Shown in pieces: positions 34,003 through 46,530 of a stretch of DNA of 64,000 nt (position 1 is its first letter; the number at the start of each line of letters is the position of its first letter). The translations under genes and the position numbers were made by a program. The notes below the pieces were generated by a model. The model did no database searches. It was not told the origin of the DNA and was given only the letters and a program-made list of their open reading frames with translations. Source of the stretch: Labia minor (lineage: Eukaryota > Arthropoda > Insecta > Dermaptera > Spongiphoridae); NCBI GenBank assembly GCA_963082975.1, contig OY720347.1:15296225-15360224 (forward strand), read 5' to 3'.

Positions 34003-34660
34003 TTTTTACCGACCGACGATAGTAAGGGAGGTATTGTTTTCACACCAAATTTCACATGTGGAGATTTTTACATATCTCCACGAATCATGCATTTTCTAAA
34101 CAGAAAAAAGTATTTTTAGCATGATGTCTGTCCGTCTGTCCGTCCGTCTGTCCGTCCGTCCGTCCGTCCGTATAGATGTGTACAGCCTGAACGGCTCAAC
34201 CGATTTTGATGAAATTTGGTATATTTACTTAATGCATCCGTGGGATGAATTGATCAACTTTTGGTGCAATTCCGTAAACCGGAAGTGGTAGTATTAGCGA
34301 TCGACGATAGGAAGGAAAGGGTTATTTTCACACCAAAGGAGATTTTTTTATATATCACCACGAATCATGCACTTTGTATTGGTTTTATCCTCGAGAAAAA
34401 TCATATTTATTAGTTTTTTCTAGATTTAAAATTATATGACGTCATCCAGCCATTCATGACGTCACAGCCTGGTCTTGCATATATATTATAAATAAAATAA
34501 AATTAAAAATGTTTATATTTATTATTTATGTTATATCCATATCTGTTTTTTATTACATTAATAGATATATTAAAATTATTTGAAATTGTTTCTGTAGCTG
34601 CTAATTAATTTACTTCAAACCGTCGGTCGGTTCGGACCTGGCCACAGGTCAACTTATTTA
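34003..34660 (-). repeat. Family B element, full length
   Basis: Reads TTTTTACCGACCGACGATAG to GGCCACAGGTCAACTTATT. The (TCCG)n/(TCTG) minisatellite lies at 34127-34170. Compared with the copies at 22934 and 52749, it lacks a short stretch after TTTTCACACCAAA. The copy at 63266 shares this loss, so these two form a subfamily. Confidence 0.9.
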
Positions 34661-35580
34661 ATTTTTTTTTTATTTATTTATTTTGTAATATATATTGAAA
34701 TATTAAAATAAACTATGTAAATATTTTAATATAATATATAATAACAAAAAAATTTGATCGATAATGTTTAGCCAATTTTCTAATTAATGTATATTTTATT
34801 ATAAATGATTAATTGACGCCATCTCTTTTTTAATGGAATCCAAACTTCCATTCAAATATTCCATTCAAAATTAATTACAATTTTGCCTATATTATTTATT
34901 ATTTGAAATCGATATTCATGTTAATTATTAGTTCATAAACGTAGAATAAAGATAATTTGTCTTTAATCAGTAAAATGAACCTGAGATAATTTTAAGATGG
35001 CGAGAAAGTTATGCCGTCTGGGATTCCATTTTAATTCCAATTAATAAATTATTTTAATCTGTTTGTCACATTCTCGTTAACACAGTAAAACCTTTTAAAA
35101 GTCGACCAGCCATGGCTTTACTAGTCGCAGACACATTCTCCCCCATTCAATTATTCCCTTTTGGTTCAGTTCCGCCCCTGTGGTTATGTGTTCGTTGTTA
35201 ACAATATCCCAGTAGACCAATAATATTCCCTTTTAATGTCGTCATACTATTTGAAAATTCATCCACTTGATACTTTTTATTTTTTTATAGAACATAACAA
35301 ATTGAACCAAGTGAATTTTAAAATAATTAATCTTAAATTTAAAATTTAATAGTTACTCAGTTTTTGTGTTTTCTTTTTTTTTCTATTGAACTTGAATTTT
35401 CAATTTTTTGTCAAATAAAATAAATATATACTTCCATTTATTTATTATATACTATAACATTAATAAATAAAAGGAATCATTCGTATTCATTCACTCAGTA
35501 AAGAGAGAAAAAAATGTCTTCTTATAATACACACCCCCACTTCAAAGATTAAATTAAATTTCTCTTTTTTTAATTTTTAA
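34661..35580. other. AT-rich DNA with one balanced island
   Basis: 35095-35225 is less AT-rich, with CAGCCATGGCTTTACTAG and TTCCGCCCCTGTGG, and no open frame of note. Possible conserved non-coding element. The remainder is AT-rich. Confidence 0.35.
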
Positions 35581-35860
35581 AAAAAAAACCTCTTGACTTT
35601 TGTACGACCTACGCAAGGACAACGCCTATCAAGTCGGTTATATTAATTAGGTGTCTCATGATCAATAGAACGGGTCCTATCAACATTTACCTTGATTTTC
35701 TTGATCGGAGGGGCTACTTTTTATCAAGTACCTTTCCCAATTTTTATCCCCAAGGCTGGGCTGGCTCTAGCTAGAGAAATTCTATTGCCAGGCGAGGGAC
35801 TTGAACTCGGGACCAAAAGAATGTGGGGCAGCTACGCTACCTCCCATCCGGTGGCGCCTT
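35581..35860 (-). repeat. tRNA-derived SINE
   Basis: Read on minus it starts GGCGCCACCGGATGGGAGG. Next is TAGCGTAGCTG, a perfect match to the pol III A-box consensus, and later GAGTTCAAGTCCC, a B-box. After the tRNA-like head comes a body with GATCAAGAAAATCAAGGTAA and TTGATAGGCGTTGTCCTTGC, ending in a T-rich tail. Copies at 46306 and 59599 share the body. SINEs are copied by a LINE partner. Which LINE is not evident here. Confidence 0.8.
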
Positions 35861-36879
35861 TTTTTTAAATTAATGTTTTTATTATATTATATATTTATAT
35901 TATTTACTTTGTTCATGTATAATCAAGAAGGAATTTGAAATTATATATACATATATATATATATAATTTCATAGTTAAAATTTTGATACTGAATTTTATA
36001 AAGAATATTATTACTATTACTAATGTCATGATCATCATCAGTATATTAAGATTAAGAACTTGATAAAAATTTAAAAATAGTAAATTAAATTTTAGTAAAA
36101 ATAACAAAACATTAATGAATGAATTTTAATTTAGAAATACAATTTATTGAAATTTATTTATTTATTTATATTAGGAGGGTTCCAGCTACAAATTTGAACC
36201 CCACTCTTATGTAAAATAATAAAGAAAGTAACAAAATTGGGATCCTCCCTTCTTTCGTACTGAAACCCTGACACTTGCAATCTCTTTAAAGCGGTACCCT
36301 CTCCGTATCATCTTGTAGCTGCTCTCTGCTCGTTTCAAATTGTACATCAACAAGGGGATTCTCCCTAAAGTTGTAGCACTATTGCCCTTTTGATGTCACA
36401 AGTACAATATATACATAAATACATAGATATATTGGACTATGAAGAAGATATTGCTTCTATATACCATATAGAAGCAACATTCTGATATATATATATATTT
36501 ATATCTGAATTTATAGGATCAGTCTAAAATCCTTTCATTTTTAAGAGTATTATATAAATTCATCATTAAATATAAATATTATATGCTAATAAAAAAATAG
36601 ATCAGTAATTTGATAGTGGTTGGTGATAATTTTAATAATTGCTAATCCATAATGCTATTTTATCAAATAATCCTAAAAATAAAACGAATTAGAACGAATT
36701 ATATCTAAAATGAAACAATGAGGATTAAAGGATCCCACTCAACAAACCTAAAATACCCCCATTATATTTTCTACTTCATTTATGATTATGTCGATTTTAC
36801 TTGTTTTTGTTTTTTTTTTTTTGTTCTTTCAGTTATCCAATTAACTTAACACTATTTATAATTGTATTTTTTCAATAAA
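35861..36879. other. AT-rich DNA with one balanced stretch
   Basis: 36175-36400 is less AT-rich. Read on minus it contains GGGGTTCAAATTTGTAGC, which resembles a B-box, so it may be another decayed SINE, but no second copy is present. A (TA) run and an inverted ATATAGAAGCAA pair lie at 36455-36480. Confidence 0.3.
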
Positions 36880-37494
36880 AATAAGCTGGAGTGTCTCCAC
36901 TCGACTATCTCGCAATTTGAATCTGATTAAATAACATAATATATTATATTTAAATTAAATTTAATTAATTATAAATTATAAATTAAAATTAATAGATAAT
37001 ATTTATTAAATTAGCGCATGTTTGGTTCTTTGTTGATGGCACCACGTCACGTGTTGGCGCGTGATATTTGCAGTGTTCAAAAATTAATTTTGGTACTTTC
37101 AGCGATTCAATCAAGCTGGAATTCTATATATAGCAGTTTTATACAATTTTTAATCATGTGAAAAACTATCAAACATATATCTTTATTTTTTACCGTCACT
37201 TTAGAGGAAAAAAAAATGAAAACGTTGTAAGTAATGACCCTCATCCGGTTGAGCTACATTTCTCAAAACTACGAATTTTGAATAATGCCCATGTACCAAA
37301 TTTCATGATTCTAGCACACATCGTTTTTGCGTAATCTTGTCTACATATATACACATACACACACTCACACACACACATTTTTCTCAACCTTAGTGAAAAT
37401 GATTCAGGAACCTTCAAAAAGTATAAAAACATCAAAATCTCGACATCGGAAATTTTCGTGATCGCAATACAATCTCTGGTGAGATACTAAAAAA
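36880..37494 (+). repeat. Family A element, full length
   Basis: AATAAGCTGGAG at the left to GGTGAGATACTAAAAAA at the right. The module after TTTCTCAAA lacks about 15 bases present in other copies. The minus frame at 37241-37435 is inside the repeat. Confidence 0.85.
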
Positions 37495-37997
37495 GCTATA
37501 AATGTATTTACATAAATCTATGTAAAATAATAAATAATTTTATTTAGTAAAGAGACACATCAAAGTTAGAAAATAAACTATTTTGATGAAGTCTCATTAG
37601 GTTAATTAGACCCCAACCTCCATTGTGTTCCGATTGCCTCTGACTATACTTGTTGTTAATCTTTCCCTACCTCCCACTCATTGTAATCTTCTCGATAGAA
37701 CAAATTTTACATTCGTGTTTTCAAAGGAATTAATTTCAAATGTACGGTATATACACCCACATCAATTGTATTATTATATATTCATTTCATTTCAATTTGT
37801 TAAAGGAACTAAATTAAAGGGAATTTATCATTTTGAAGTATTTCAAAGATATTATTCGTGAGATTAAATACTAGATAAGTATAGTTAAGATCTAATTTTA
37901 CAATTATAAGAAAGTTGGTTTGAAAGAAATTTAATTATATTAATTGAATTGAATGAATAATCACTAACACAGAAGTAATTTCTAATTTTGTTTTTAG
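37495..37997. other. AT-rich DNA leading into a candidate exon
   Basis: A 78-codon plus frame (37625-37861) is present, without a recognised domain. The last 40 bases have a branch-like CACTAAC followed by a pyrimidine tract and AG at 37997, a good 3' splice site. Confidence 0.4.
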
Positions 37998-38142
37998 AAT
38001 AGCAAGTTTAAAATGTCAAAAGGTCTTTCGACCACAACAAACGCTACGAAACGAGATCGATCCGAGGACCAGCGGGAGATGAAAGAGAAGTCCAGGTGAA
38101 GGTGATTCCAGGATGGAAATACAGTGCTCGCTTTTCTCCAAG
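37998..38142 (+). CDS. Candidate internal or terminal exon, function unknown
   Basis: A 145-base, relatively GC-rich stretch bounded by TTTGTTTTTAG and CCAAG/GTATTATT. The acceptor is backed by CACTAAC about 33 bases upstream. Frame choice is uncertain. One frame is open to the donor after an early stop and reads YETRSIRGPAGDEREVQ then VIPGWKYSARFSP. Another reads MSKGLSTTTNATKRDRSE and stops. No family is recognised. It may be coding, a 5' UTR exon, or a conserved non-coding element. It lies on the strand opposite the sushi exon, so it would belong to a different gene. Confidence 0.35.
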
Positions 38143-38816
38143 GTATTATTGCTCTTACTTTAAGATTTATATTCAAACAACTCTGTTAAAAAGTCAACAA
38201 AAAAAAAACAAGTAAATCTCTCATTTTTCCTTACACCATCCATATATGAATATTTATTGTTAATTAATCCTTTACTTAATCCTATTTGTTATTTCACCTA
38301 ATCTAAATACCTATAAATAAAATGACTTCAACTAGGAGTTGAAATTTTCCCCTCTTCATTTCGATTAAAAATATTTATGATTATCGATGCAATGGAATGT
38401 CGTATAATTATTACGGTCGGGAGGCATTCTCTCCCTTTTCTTTCAATAGAGTAGAAATGGAAAATCCTTCCAAGCAGATTAAATTCATACACCCTTAATA
38501 CACATTAAACCTTTAATTTATTGTTTAACATTGTAAACGCTATTATCTGTAAAATACACAGAAGATTTCATTATTTCATGAATACTCTGATGGATTCTAT
38601 ATCAATTAGATTTCTGAGACGTATAAAGCTTCTAAAGCTTCACAAAAGGAGTTTGTGTAAATATGGATAGCAAAAGGGTGAAAAGAGATTTCAAATAAAT
38701 TCTATCTTGAATTAAAATATTTATTTTGTTTTTAAAAAAAAAAAAATTGTTATTTTAACTAGATAATTGCAAAATTTTATTTTATATAAAATTAATTAGA
38801 ATTATATTGCTATATA
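38143..38816. other. AT-rich DNA, no gene seen
   Basis: AT-rich with a mild balanced phrase at 38400-38450 (ACGGTCGGGAGGCATTC). Ends in the TA that flanks the next transposon. Confidence 0.4.
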
Positions 38817-39321
38817 CAGGGTGTCTCATAATGAAAGAGCAGATTTCAATTTCGTATTATAGACAAACTATGAAAGATAGAAATGCGCATGTCATAGGAT
38901 AGAGGAAGGTTCAAAGTTTTGACACTCAACACAAGAGCACCATGTGTGGCTCGAGAAACATCGAAACGGTAGTCCATTTCATTCCATATACGCATCAACT
39001 GGTCCCTGTTTATTGAATTGACAGTTGCAATAATTCGATTTTTTAGATCTTGAAGAGTAGCTGGCATAGGTAGGACAAACACTGTCTCTTTTATGTACCC
39101 CACAGAAAAAAATCACAGGGAGTAAGTTCTGGGGATAGATTGATATCTCGAGAATTCCAATACACAAAATGACTTTTCCTGTGGTGTAGTCGTCATGTTG
39201 CTATAAACAAACAACAGCGCTGCTGTGTCGAAACTTTGAATCTTCCTCTCTGTGTTTCTATCTTTCATAGTTTGTCTGTAATACGAAAGTGAAATCTGCC
39301 CTTTCATTTTGGGACACCCTG
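38817..39321 (-). mobile_element. mariner-like element with transposase C-terminus
   Basis: CAGGGTGTCTCATAATGAAA at 38817 and TTTGGGACACCCTG ending 39321 form TIRs flanked by TA. On minus, 39103-38846 reads KETVFVLPMPATLQDLKNRI then IATVNSINRDQLMRIWNEMD and YRFDVSRATHGA. This is the conserved C-terminal part of a Tc1/mariner-group transposase found widely in insects (L-x-x-L-x-x-R-I, then W-x-E-x-D-Y-R). A frameshift separates it from an upstream P-C-D-F-F-L-W-like block near 39110. The N-terminal domain is missing. It shares its ends with the MITE at 33362. Confidence 0.75.
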
Positions 39322-39323
39322 TA

Positions 39324-39840
39324 TATATATATATATATAAAAATGAAGATTATTATTAATAATTATAATATTCTGAAAAAAAAAATAAATTAAATGGATC
39401 GGATTTTGACATTAATACCTTTGTAGAATGATTGATTGAATCACTAACGTCCAATAAAGAAATATTACTTACTTTTCTTTCTTCGAGAGAGTGAACTTTA
39501 TTTAAGGTGTTTAACTCGATTCTTTATATAGCAAAAATGTTTTTCATGGAAATAACTACTGGAATGATGATATCATCATTATTCTACCACACAAATCACA
39601 AATAAAACTTTTTTTTTTAATAATCATTTTTTTTTAATGTATAAGCAATTCGTAAAAATATATTTTTAGTTTATTTAAAATTAAAATGTCTTATTTTATT
39701 TCATTATTTCATGTAAGAATAATTCAATTTCTTTCATCTATTGTATTTCTTATTTGTACTGCTCTATTAGTAATATGTCTTGTTTCAATTTATCATTCAA
39801 GTGTAATTTTTTTTTCATTCCGACCCCATATTTTTAAGCC
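39324..39840. other. AT-rich spacer
   Basis: AT-rich sequence with T-runs. No feature identified. Confidence 0.4.
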
Positions 39841-40050
39841 AGTGTACAATACTGTGTAACGGAAGATGGATAGACAAGCCCTTGGTGGACTATTGCCGCC
39901 GCACGATGACAGCAACAAAGCATTAATCTTCCCCACGGGGACAAGGTACTACTACTCTGGGAACACATCGTCGAATATGTCTTTTCACTGACCAGGTGAG
40001 GGACAGGCAGCTTGACTTGCAAGAGCCCAACCAGCGAAGCAATCATAATA
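39841..40050 (+). other. GC-elevated island with a consensus 5' splice site
   Basis: An ATG at 39866 opens 41 codons starting MDRQALGGLLPPHDDSNKAL. Near the end the sequence ACCAG/GTGAGGG at 39995 is an almost perfect donor. A shifted frame reaches that donor open (INLPHGDKVLLLWEHIV, then EYVFSLTR). The opposite strand is also open for 70 codons (40046-39834). I cannot decide between frames or name a family. It may be a first exon or a conserved non-coding element. Confidence 0.35.
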
Positions 40051-40730
40051 AAACCCGTTGGAAATTGTTATGTGTGTGTGGTTTATGTCATGTTAAGACA
40101 CCACAAGCTTTTAAACGACATCGTAAGAACGTGGAGTACTACTGAATAGAGAAAGAGAGAGAAGGAGAGGAGTATATCCCTCCCTCTCCCACCCCTCAGG
40201 CTTACCCTTTAAACCACTTTCATTTAGGTAACTTAAATATTTGTAATTACAATTTCAACTATAACAGGCATATAAATTACACTGGACGTTGTTATCTCAA
40301 AAACAAGAACGACTAATGGAAATGTTTTCAATTTGAAACACCGTCGATAAGGGTCCTTGGTTGTATTAATCTACCATTGGGTTGAGTGTTATAACATGGG
40401 TCCATGTATTGCGGTCCCGTTTGCATAATTGAAGGACAGACCCCGATTGCAAAGGAACTGGGATTGGGATTCAACTTCCCCCGCGGCTTGTAATTGGATC
40501 TGAGAGCCACCTGCTTGCTTGGCACTGCCTTTTGTTTGCAAGACACAATGTTCCCATTATCTTTAATAATTTTTATTAATCATGTACAATTACCTCAGTA
40601 ATTGAAAAATCAATAAAAATAGAATTCCTTTAAGTTTTATTACAATATAAAATACAAGAAAGATTAGAGGAAATGAGCTCATTCTAAAATTCTTTATTTT
40701 AGAGAGTAGACTTAATGGTCTGTTAATTTA
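40051..40730. other. Mixed DNA with island at 40328-40546
   Basis: A purine tract is followed by a C/T tract at 40150-40210. The island at 40328-40546 is open for 72 codons on minus (40546 to 40328), reading SKQVALRSNYKPRGKLNPNP and CPSIMQTGPQYMDPCYN. It is balanced in composition. I recognise no domain, and the splice borders are unconvincing. Possible exon or conserved regulatory element. Confidence 0.35.
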
Positions 40731-41169
40731 AATAAGCTGTAGTGTCTCCACTCGACTATCTCGCAATTTGGATTGGATTAAATAACATAATATATTATAT
40801 TTAAATTAAATATAATTAATTATAAATTATAAATTAAAATTAATAAATAATATTTATTAAACCAGCGTATGTTTGGCTCTTTGTTGATGGCACCACGTCA
40901 CGTGTTGGCGCGTGATTAGGAGTGTTAAAAAATGAATTCCGGTACTTTCAGCGATTCAATCTAGCTGAAATTATATACCAAATTTCATGATTCTAGCTCA
41001 AACCGTTTTTGCGTGATCTTGTTTATATATATACACACACACACATTCACACATACAGACATTTTTCTCAGCCTTAGTGAAAATGATTCAGGAACCTTCA
41101 AAACGTATAAAAACATAAAAATCGGAAATTTTCGTGATCACAATACTATCTCTGTCGAGATAGCAAAAA
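40731..41169 (+). repeat. Family A element with internal deletion
   Basis: The left end AATAAGCTGTAG and the right end GTCGAGATAGCAAAAAT are present. About 150 bases between the AGCTGAAATTATATA block and CCAAATTTCATGATTC are missing, removing the TATA-like stretch and the CTTCCGGTT module. The 60-codon frame at 41013 is internal to the repeat. Confidence 0.85.
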
Positions 41170-42475
41170 TATGTTTCCAGAATCAAATGGATTAAGTAAA
41201 AATTCAAATGTTCACAAAAATGTCAACCAATTTATGGTCTGTTGCATCTTTTGAGCATATATTTAATATTTTTATAGTTTCTTAGATTGGATTTATCTTT
41301 TGTCTTTTGATTAAATGATAAAAGATAGAGGGTGAGAAAGACTGATCGTCAAGCTTCAAAAGATTTAGAATGTCAGGGATGTAATCCCTATATTGAGAAA
41401 AAATAAAAGAATTGAAAAAATAAGTATTGATGCGATGACGTCTTGGCAGTTTGTATTGTACGGTTGTCAAAGTGTTCATTGAAATTATTTTTAAAATTAT
41501 ATATATTTTTATTTCATTTCAATAATTCAATAATTCTGATGAATGCTCAAACTAAAAAAGTATTGTATAAAATATATAACAACTTGACGGCGGCTTATAA
41601 TGAGTTTTTTTATTCTGTCTATGCCATTTAAATCTTTATAATTGAAAGTTAGAAATAAAGTTCTCTCTCATTGCCATCGGTTAAAAACAAATTGAAAATA
41701 CATATAATTATAAAAATTAAAGTTAGAAAAAAATATACAATTTCTCAATGAATTTAATCGTTATTTTTAATGATTTATATTCTTATTGTGATAAAAAATA
41801 TATTTAACACTATGAATATAATTTATGATACGAGACATTTTTAAAAAATAATCCTTATAGTATTATTATAGTGATTAAATTTTTATAGAATATAGTATAA
41901 TTATAGAAGTGAAATAAAAGTATATATCTGTCTGTGGCTCTATAGAACTCAAAAGTTTTTGCCTGCACCAACCACATTTTTCTTAAAGTGTCCATATAAA
42001 AGTATATTTTTCTTTATTTTACTGTGTTTATAAACAAGTGATATTTTAGATATTAATATAATATATGTATATACATACCTACCTACGAGTATATACAATT
42101 ACATATTATACCTATGTTGATATATACAATTTCTATTGGGAACGCCTGTGATGTAGATAACCATCAATCATCGTTGCCGATTCTCTGCTATCTTTTTTTC
42201 CGAATTCATCTAATTGTAGGTAGTTTTAACGACAAATTCATTTTTACTACGTGATATTAATGTTTGTTCCTAAATTAAAAAAAAATATTCTTAGATTTTA
42301 AATAAAGAGAATTCTCTAATCTATGATCACTCAAATACATAAGAAGAAATATTATTTGTGAAATGACAATTTTAGTATTTAGTACCTAGGTCATTCAAAA
42401 AAATTATTCCTTATATCGGGTTTGGCTGGTAATATTAATATCTGGTTCACCGAGCCGCCTCTCGGTACTTAAAAA
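41170..42475. other. AT-rich DNA with a LINE 3' scrap
   Basis: 41928-41994 holds the extreme 3' end of the LINE family (CTCAAAAGTTTTTGCCTGC) with a short ATCTGTCTG tail. 42420-42470 contains a small hairpin, ACCGAGCCGCCTCTCGGT. Otherwise AT-rich. The frames at 41282 and 41443 have no recognised domain. Confidence 0.45.
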
Positions 42476-42534
42476 AATCTCAAAATCGAAAATTTTCATG
42501 ATCGCAATACTATCTCTGGCGAGATAGTAAAAAG
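42476..42534 (+). repeat. Family A element, right-end fragment
   Basis: Only the last 59 bases of A: TCAAAATCGAAAATTTTC through GGCGAGATAGTAAAAAGT. Confidence 0.85.
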
Positions 42535-42539
42535 TGAAC

Positions 42540-42790
42540 TATAAATGTGCCTCTCAGAAGCCAAACCGATTAACTCCAATTTTTTAAATTTTGTTAGTAA
42601 TGTAATGTAATGTAATCTGCATCATATGAAGTGAATAATGAACTTGATAATCTTAATATTTCAATGCAACATACATTTTTCTGTAAACAATAAACCTGAA
42701 TTTTCTACAAGCTGCGAACTTTGGGTTTCATTTTCTCAGTTTCTTTAAATGTTGAGTTAATCGGTTTGGTTTCTGAGTGGCATAAATATT
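42540..42790. repeat. Palindromic element abutting an A fragment
   Basis: TCTCAGAAGCCAAACCGATT near 42552 is mirrored by AATCGGTTTGGTTTCTGAGT near 42758, with arms of about 33 bases around an AT-rich loop. Probably a MITE. One copy only in this window. Confidence 0.6.
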
Positions 42791-42917
42791 TAAGATTAAG
42801 ATTATTAATTAAAATAAATAAACGAAAAAATATATGAACAATTTTAAATAATTTAAAGGGACATAAATTAAAGAAAAATAGTAATAAAACATACAACCCT
42901 TAAAGGTACCTACATAC

Positions 42918-43223
42918 ACTGAAATGCAGAAAAGTATGGCCTGTGGATATAACATAAATATTTTTAATTTTACTTTATTTATAATATTTTGTATTTAAGG
43001 AAGCGCTGTCTGACGTAGTTGCTGACGTCATTTAATTTTCCTATTTTAAATTAAGAAAAAATTAATAAAGATGATTTCTCCCGAGGCTGAAACCAATACT
43101 GATCGATTTTTTTTTAAAAAAATTATTTATGGTGTGAATTAAAAAAAAATTTAATATATCAAAAATACAAATATATATATATATATATATAATTTTTGCT
43201 AATATAATAAGATAAGATATATC
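42918..43223 (+). repeat. Family E element (diverged relative of B)
   Basis: Shares with B the order of TTTAATTTTACTTTATTTAT, a GACGTCA block and AATTAAGAAAAAATTAATAA. It lacks the B ends. It finishes with a (TA)n run and TTTTTGCTAATATAATAAG. A second copy at 55930 shows the same boundaries. The right end looks different from B, so I treat it as a separate family. Confidence 0.6.
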
Positions 43224-43667
43224 ACAGCGATTATTTCAGTAAAATGAAAAAATTTTCATTTAACAAATAACATAATATAATTCACTTTTGTTTTTAATAA
43301 TTAAGTTTAAGTGAATGCATAGTTATTAGAAAAGATTTTCTAATTAATCATAAAATAGAAGTTATTTTGAAATAATTTTGAGAAAGATTTATCAGAGTGT
43401 AAAGAAAAATTGCTTTTGTAACATCTAAACAATAACATACAACTAATAATTTATAAATCATAATAAACTCAAGTACTTAGTTTTATTCTAAATAATATAC
43501 CACAGAGAAAAGGATGATATTCTCTTGGATCAAAAACTGGTTTAATAAAGTATCAAGTTACTTAAATTCTTACTGATAGTATAGAAGAATAAATTGGGAG
43601 TAATAAATTACCTACCATTCCAAAGTTACAAATACGGGAGCATACAATGAAAGTGTATAGACTTATA

Positions 43668-43700
<33 letters not shown>

Positions 43701-45660
43701 TAAAAATATTTAATTAGTTTATAGAAAGTAAATAAATAAATAAATCTGGATATTCTCTCAATTTATTTTTTAAAAAAAAGTTCCGAAACTCGGGAATGTT
43801 CTTTTTATTTTTCAATAATAAAGATTTAATTAACAAGTCAATGAGAGAGGGAATTGATAAAGAATGATAGTGTGGGGAGGGAGAAGAATGAGTTGGAGTC
43901 CTTCATCCTTTCTGGTGGGTGTTTTTTTTATATCCTCTCTTTTTTTTCTCGATCTGTATGAATTCCGCCTTCGGCTAATCTAATCTCCTTCAATTCTGTT
44001 TTGTCGTTTTTGCAACCATCCACCCTGTCCACTGTCTTTTTCGCTTGGTCTTCCTCTTTTCGTTTTCTTCTCCAAATAAATGCTCTACGCGATTTACCTT
44101 GTTATTTTTAACTCTTTTAGATCGGATATACTTTCAACTTTCTATACCAATATCAATTCGATCGTAGAGCTCAAGAATCATCTTCAAATTTAAAAACTAG
44201 TTTGAGTATTAGATTACTAACATTTTTACAGTACAATCAAAATTCTCTCATAAAAAGAATAAAATTTATAATATATGAGTTAATTTTTACTTTCATCTAT
44301 ATTTATACAATATATTCCATAAATATATAACTTTCTATCTTATATATGAATAAATTCAATGTAAAAATTTGAATTTGAAATAAGTTTTAAAGTCTCCTGA
44401 GCCCAAAAAAAAACCATCTTCAGAAATTGATCTGTGTTTCTTTTCTATTTCAGTTTCTGTCGGGTCTACTAACAAAATAATAAAATGTTAAAATTTTATA
44501 TTTAATAAATGTATATATACTACTTGTATATAAATAAATATGAAACACAAATAAAAAAAATTTTAATTTAATTTATCGACTGTCTCTTACAAATCTTTTG
44601 ATTCAATTTTTATAAAAGAATCCTTTTGATAAACTTTACTACAATCTTTCTAATTATTATGTAAATTAATGACTAAAAGTTTATGATGATATTTTTAAAA
44701 TGACTTTTCTACTTTAAATTTTGAATATGTATATATAATCTATGAAACTAGTATCATTAATTATAAATTATTAAAATTAATTATAAATTTGAATCTTAAT
44801 TAAAAATGGTTACAAAAACGAAAAAATTTAAGGTATAATATTTGGTTATTATATATTATTATTTTATAATTTTTTATTAATAAGATTTACTTTTTATGAT
44901 TTATTATGTTTTTAAAATATTATATTATGACTACTAAGTACTACGTTAAATAAAATTTAAATATTTAACTTTAAAATGATATGTAATTTTGTTTTATTAT
45001 ATTGTGTATATATATATTTAAATGTTTCTGATTATATTGAGTGCAATGAATTCCATCAAAAATCGATTGTTATTCAACATAGAAGATGAATAGACTTTAA
45101 AGGCCTGATCCTTTAGGGACAGTACGTGCTATATCTTCAATCCTAGTATGCTTGACACCTATTGAATGTAAATAGGAACTTATAGCTTAGGGAATTAAGG
45201 TAAGATATTATCCAGAGAAATAGCTATGCATAAAATGTATCAATAATTATTCTAATAGGGGATGCTCATTAAATTTTTGTTGCTTACAAAGTTGAATATT
45301 AAAAAAATAAGAAAACGCAAGCATATAGTATAATGAAGAATAAATTTCATGGAGGTACGTGGTTTATTTTTTGTGGTGTATTGTATAATACAAATAATTT
45401 TCAGAAAATAATTCGAGGGAAAATATATTATTTACTACATAACTAAAACAAATATAAATTTTATAAATATAAAGACAACAAAAATAATGTTATTTTTATA
45501 AACCAATATATACAATAAATTCCATTTACTTTAAGTTCAGTTGCATATCGTTGTACCTATTACATGACGAATTTTTATAATTTATAAAAAATATTATAAA
45601 AATAAATATTAAAACTGGGATTAGAGGGCCCTTAGAAAGCGAGGCCTCATGTGTCTAGTG
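43224..45660. other. AT-rich DNA with balanced islands
   Basis: (TA)n near 43665-43700. Less AT-rich islands are at 43850-44110 (pyrimidine-rich, with CCGCCTTCGGCTAATC) and 45045-45200. No open frame is of note in either. The rest is very AT-rich. Confidence 0.35.
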
Positions 45661-45911
45661 CAGTGATTCTCAACCACTGTGCCACGGCACTTTAGTGTGT
45701 CGCGAGATTATGAGGCTCTTAAACATTTCCGACTTTTTTTCTAAATTTTTTTAAATTTGGTACTTAAAAAAAGGTAAAATGTTTTTGCGACTAGGCTCTT
45801 AAACATTTCCGACTTTCTAAATTTTTTTCAATAAAAAAAGTAAGGTAAACCGTTTTTAGGGCCAGTTTTTTCTTTGTGTGCCGCGGTAAATAAAAAGGTT
45901 GAGAATCATTG
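45661..45911. mobile_element. hAT-like MITE
   Basis: CAGTGATTCTCAACCACTG at 45661 and its inverted partner AGGTTGAGAATCATTG ending 45911. CTCTTAAACATTTCCGACTT occurs twice (about 45716 and 45795), an internal duplication. The words GTGTGCCGCGGTAAA and AAAAAAAGGTAAAATG match the elements at 9431 and 59412. Target duplications are not convincing. Confidence 0.65.
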
Positions 45912-46305
45912 GCCGGGTGGTAAATGGGACACTGTGTCCAGGGGTTTCTTCGTAATTAATACACTTTACATTTTTTTGATATAAAATTTATTTATAAAAT
46001 ATCACAGAAAATTCAATATTTTAATAATAATTAATTTAATCATCATATGAGAGCATATTTTCTTCTTATTTTTATATAAAATAACTTTTTTTTCTCGTTA
46101 ACTATTAACAATATTAACTGTCTTTTTTTTAAATTCCAAGCAATACGTAGTGCTTTCCGCTCTAAATTAACCATCAAGCTGCTCTACGAGAGCCTGTCTA
46201 TATCAACACATAACATATATTTTAAATATTGGCCACTTTCAGAGTCTATGCGACACCAAGCAGTATTTATACATAAATATTATGGAGATCCCACTCGCTT
46301 GACTT
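45912..46305. other. AT-rich spacer
   Basis: No feature recognised. Its final part may include the degraded head of the SINE that follows. Confidence 0.35.
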
Positions 46306-46530
46306 CAGATTTAAGTCCTTGCAAAGGGATTTCTCAAGCTGAGGTCTATGAGACGGAGTCGGAGCATAGTCTTCAAGATTAAAATTAGAAAGCTACTACT
46401 TGATAAAAAGTAACACCTCCGTTCAAGAAAATCAAGATAAAGGACACACGTACTACTGATCATAGAACGTTTTTACCCCGCTGACTTATCCTTTCGTTGG
46501 ATGTACAAAAGTCAGAGAATTTATATAAAT
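46306..46530 (+). repeat. tRNA-derived SINE, degraded copy
   Basis: Matches the bodies of the SINE copies at 35581 and 59599: GAGACGGAGTC, GAAAGCTACTACTTG, CCGTTCAAGAAAATCAAG, ACTGATCATAGAACG and GTACAAAAGTCAGAG. The tRNA head with A- and B-boxes is too decayed to recognise. Confidence 0.65.
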
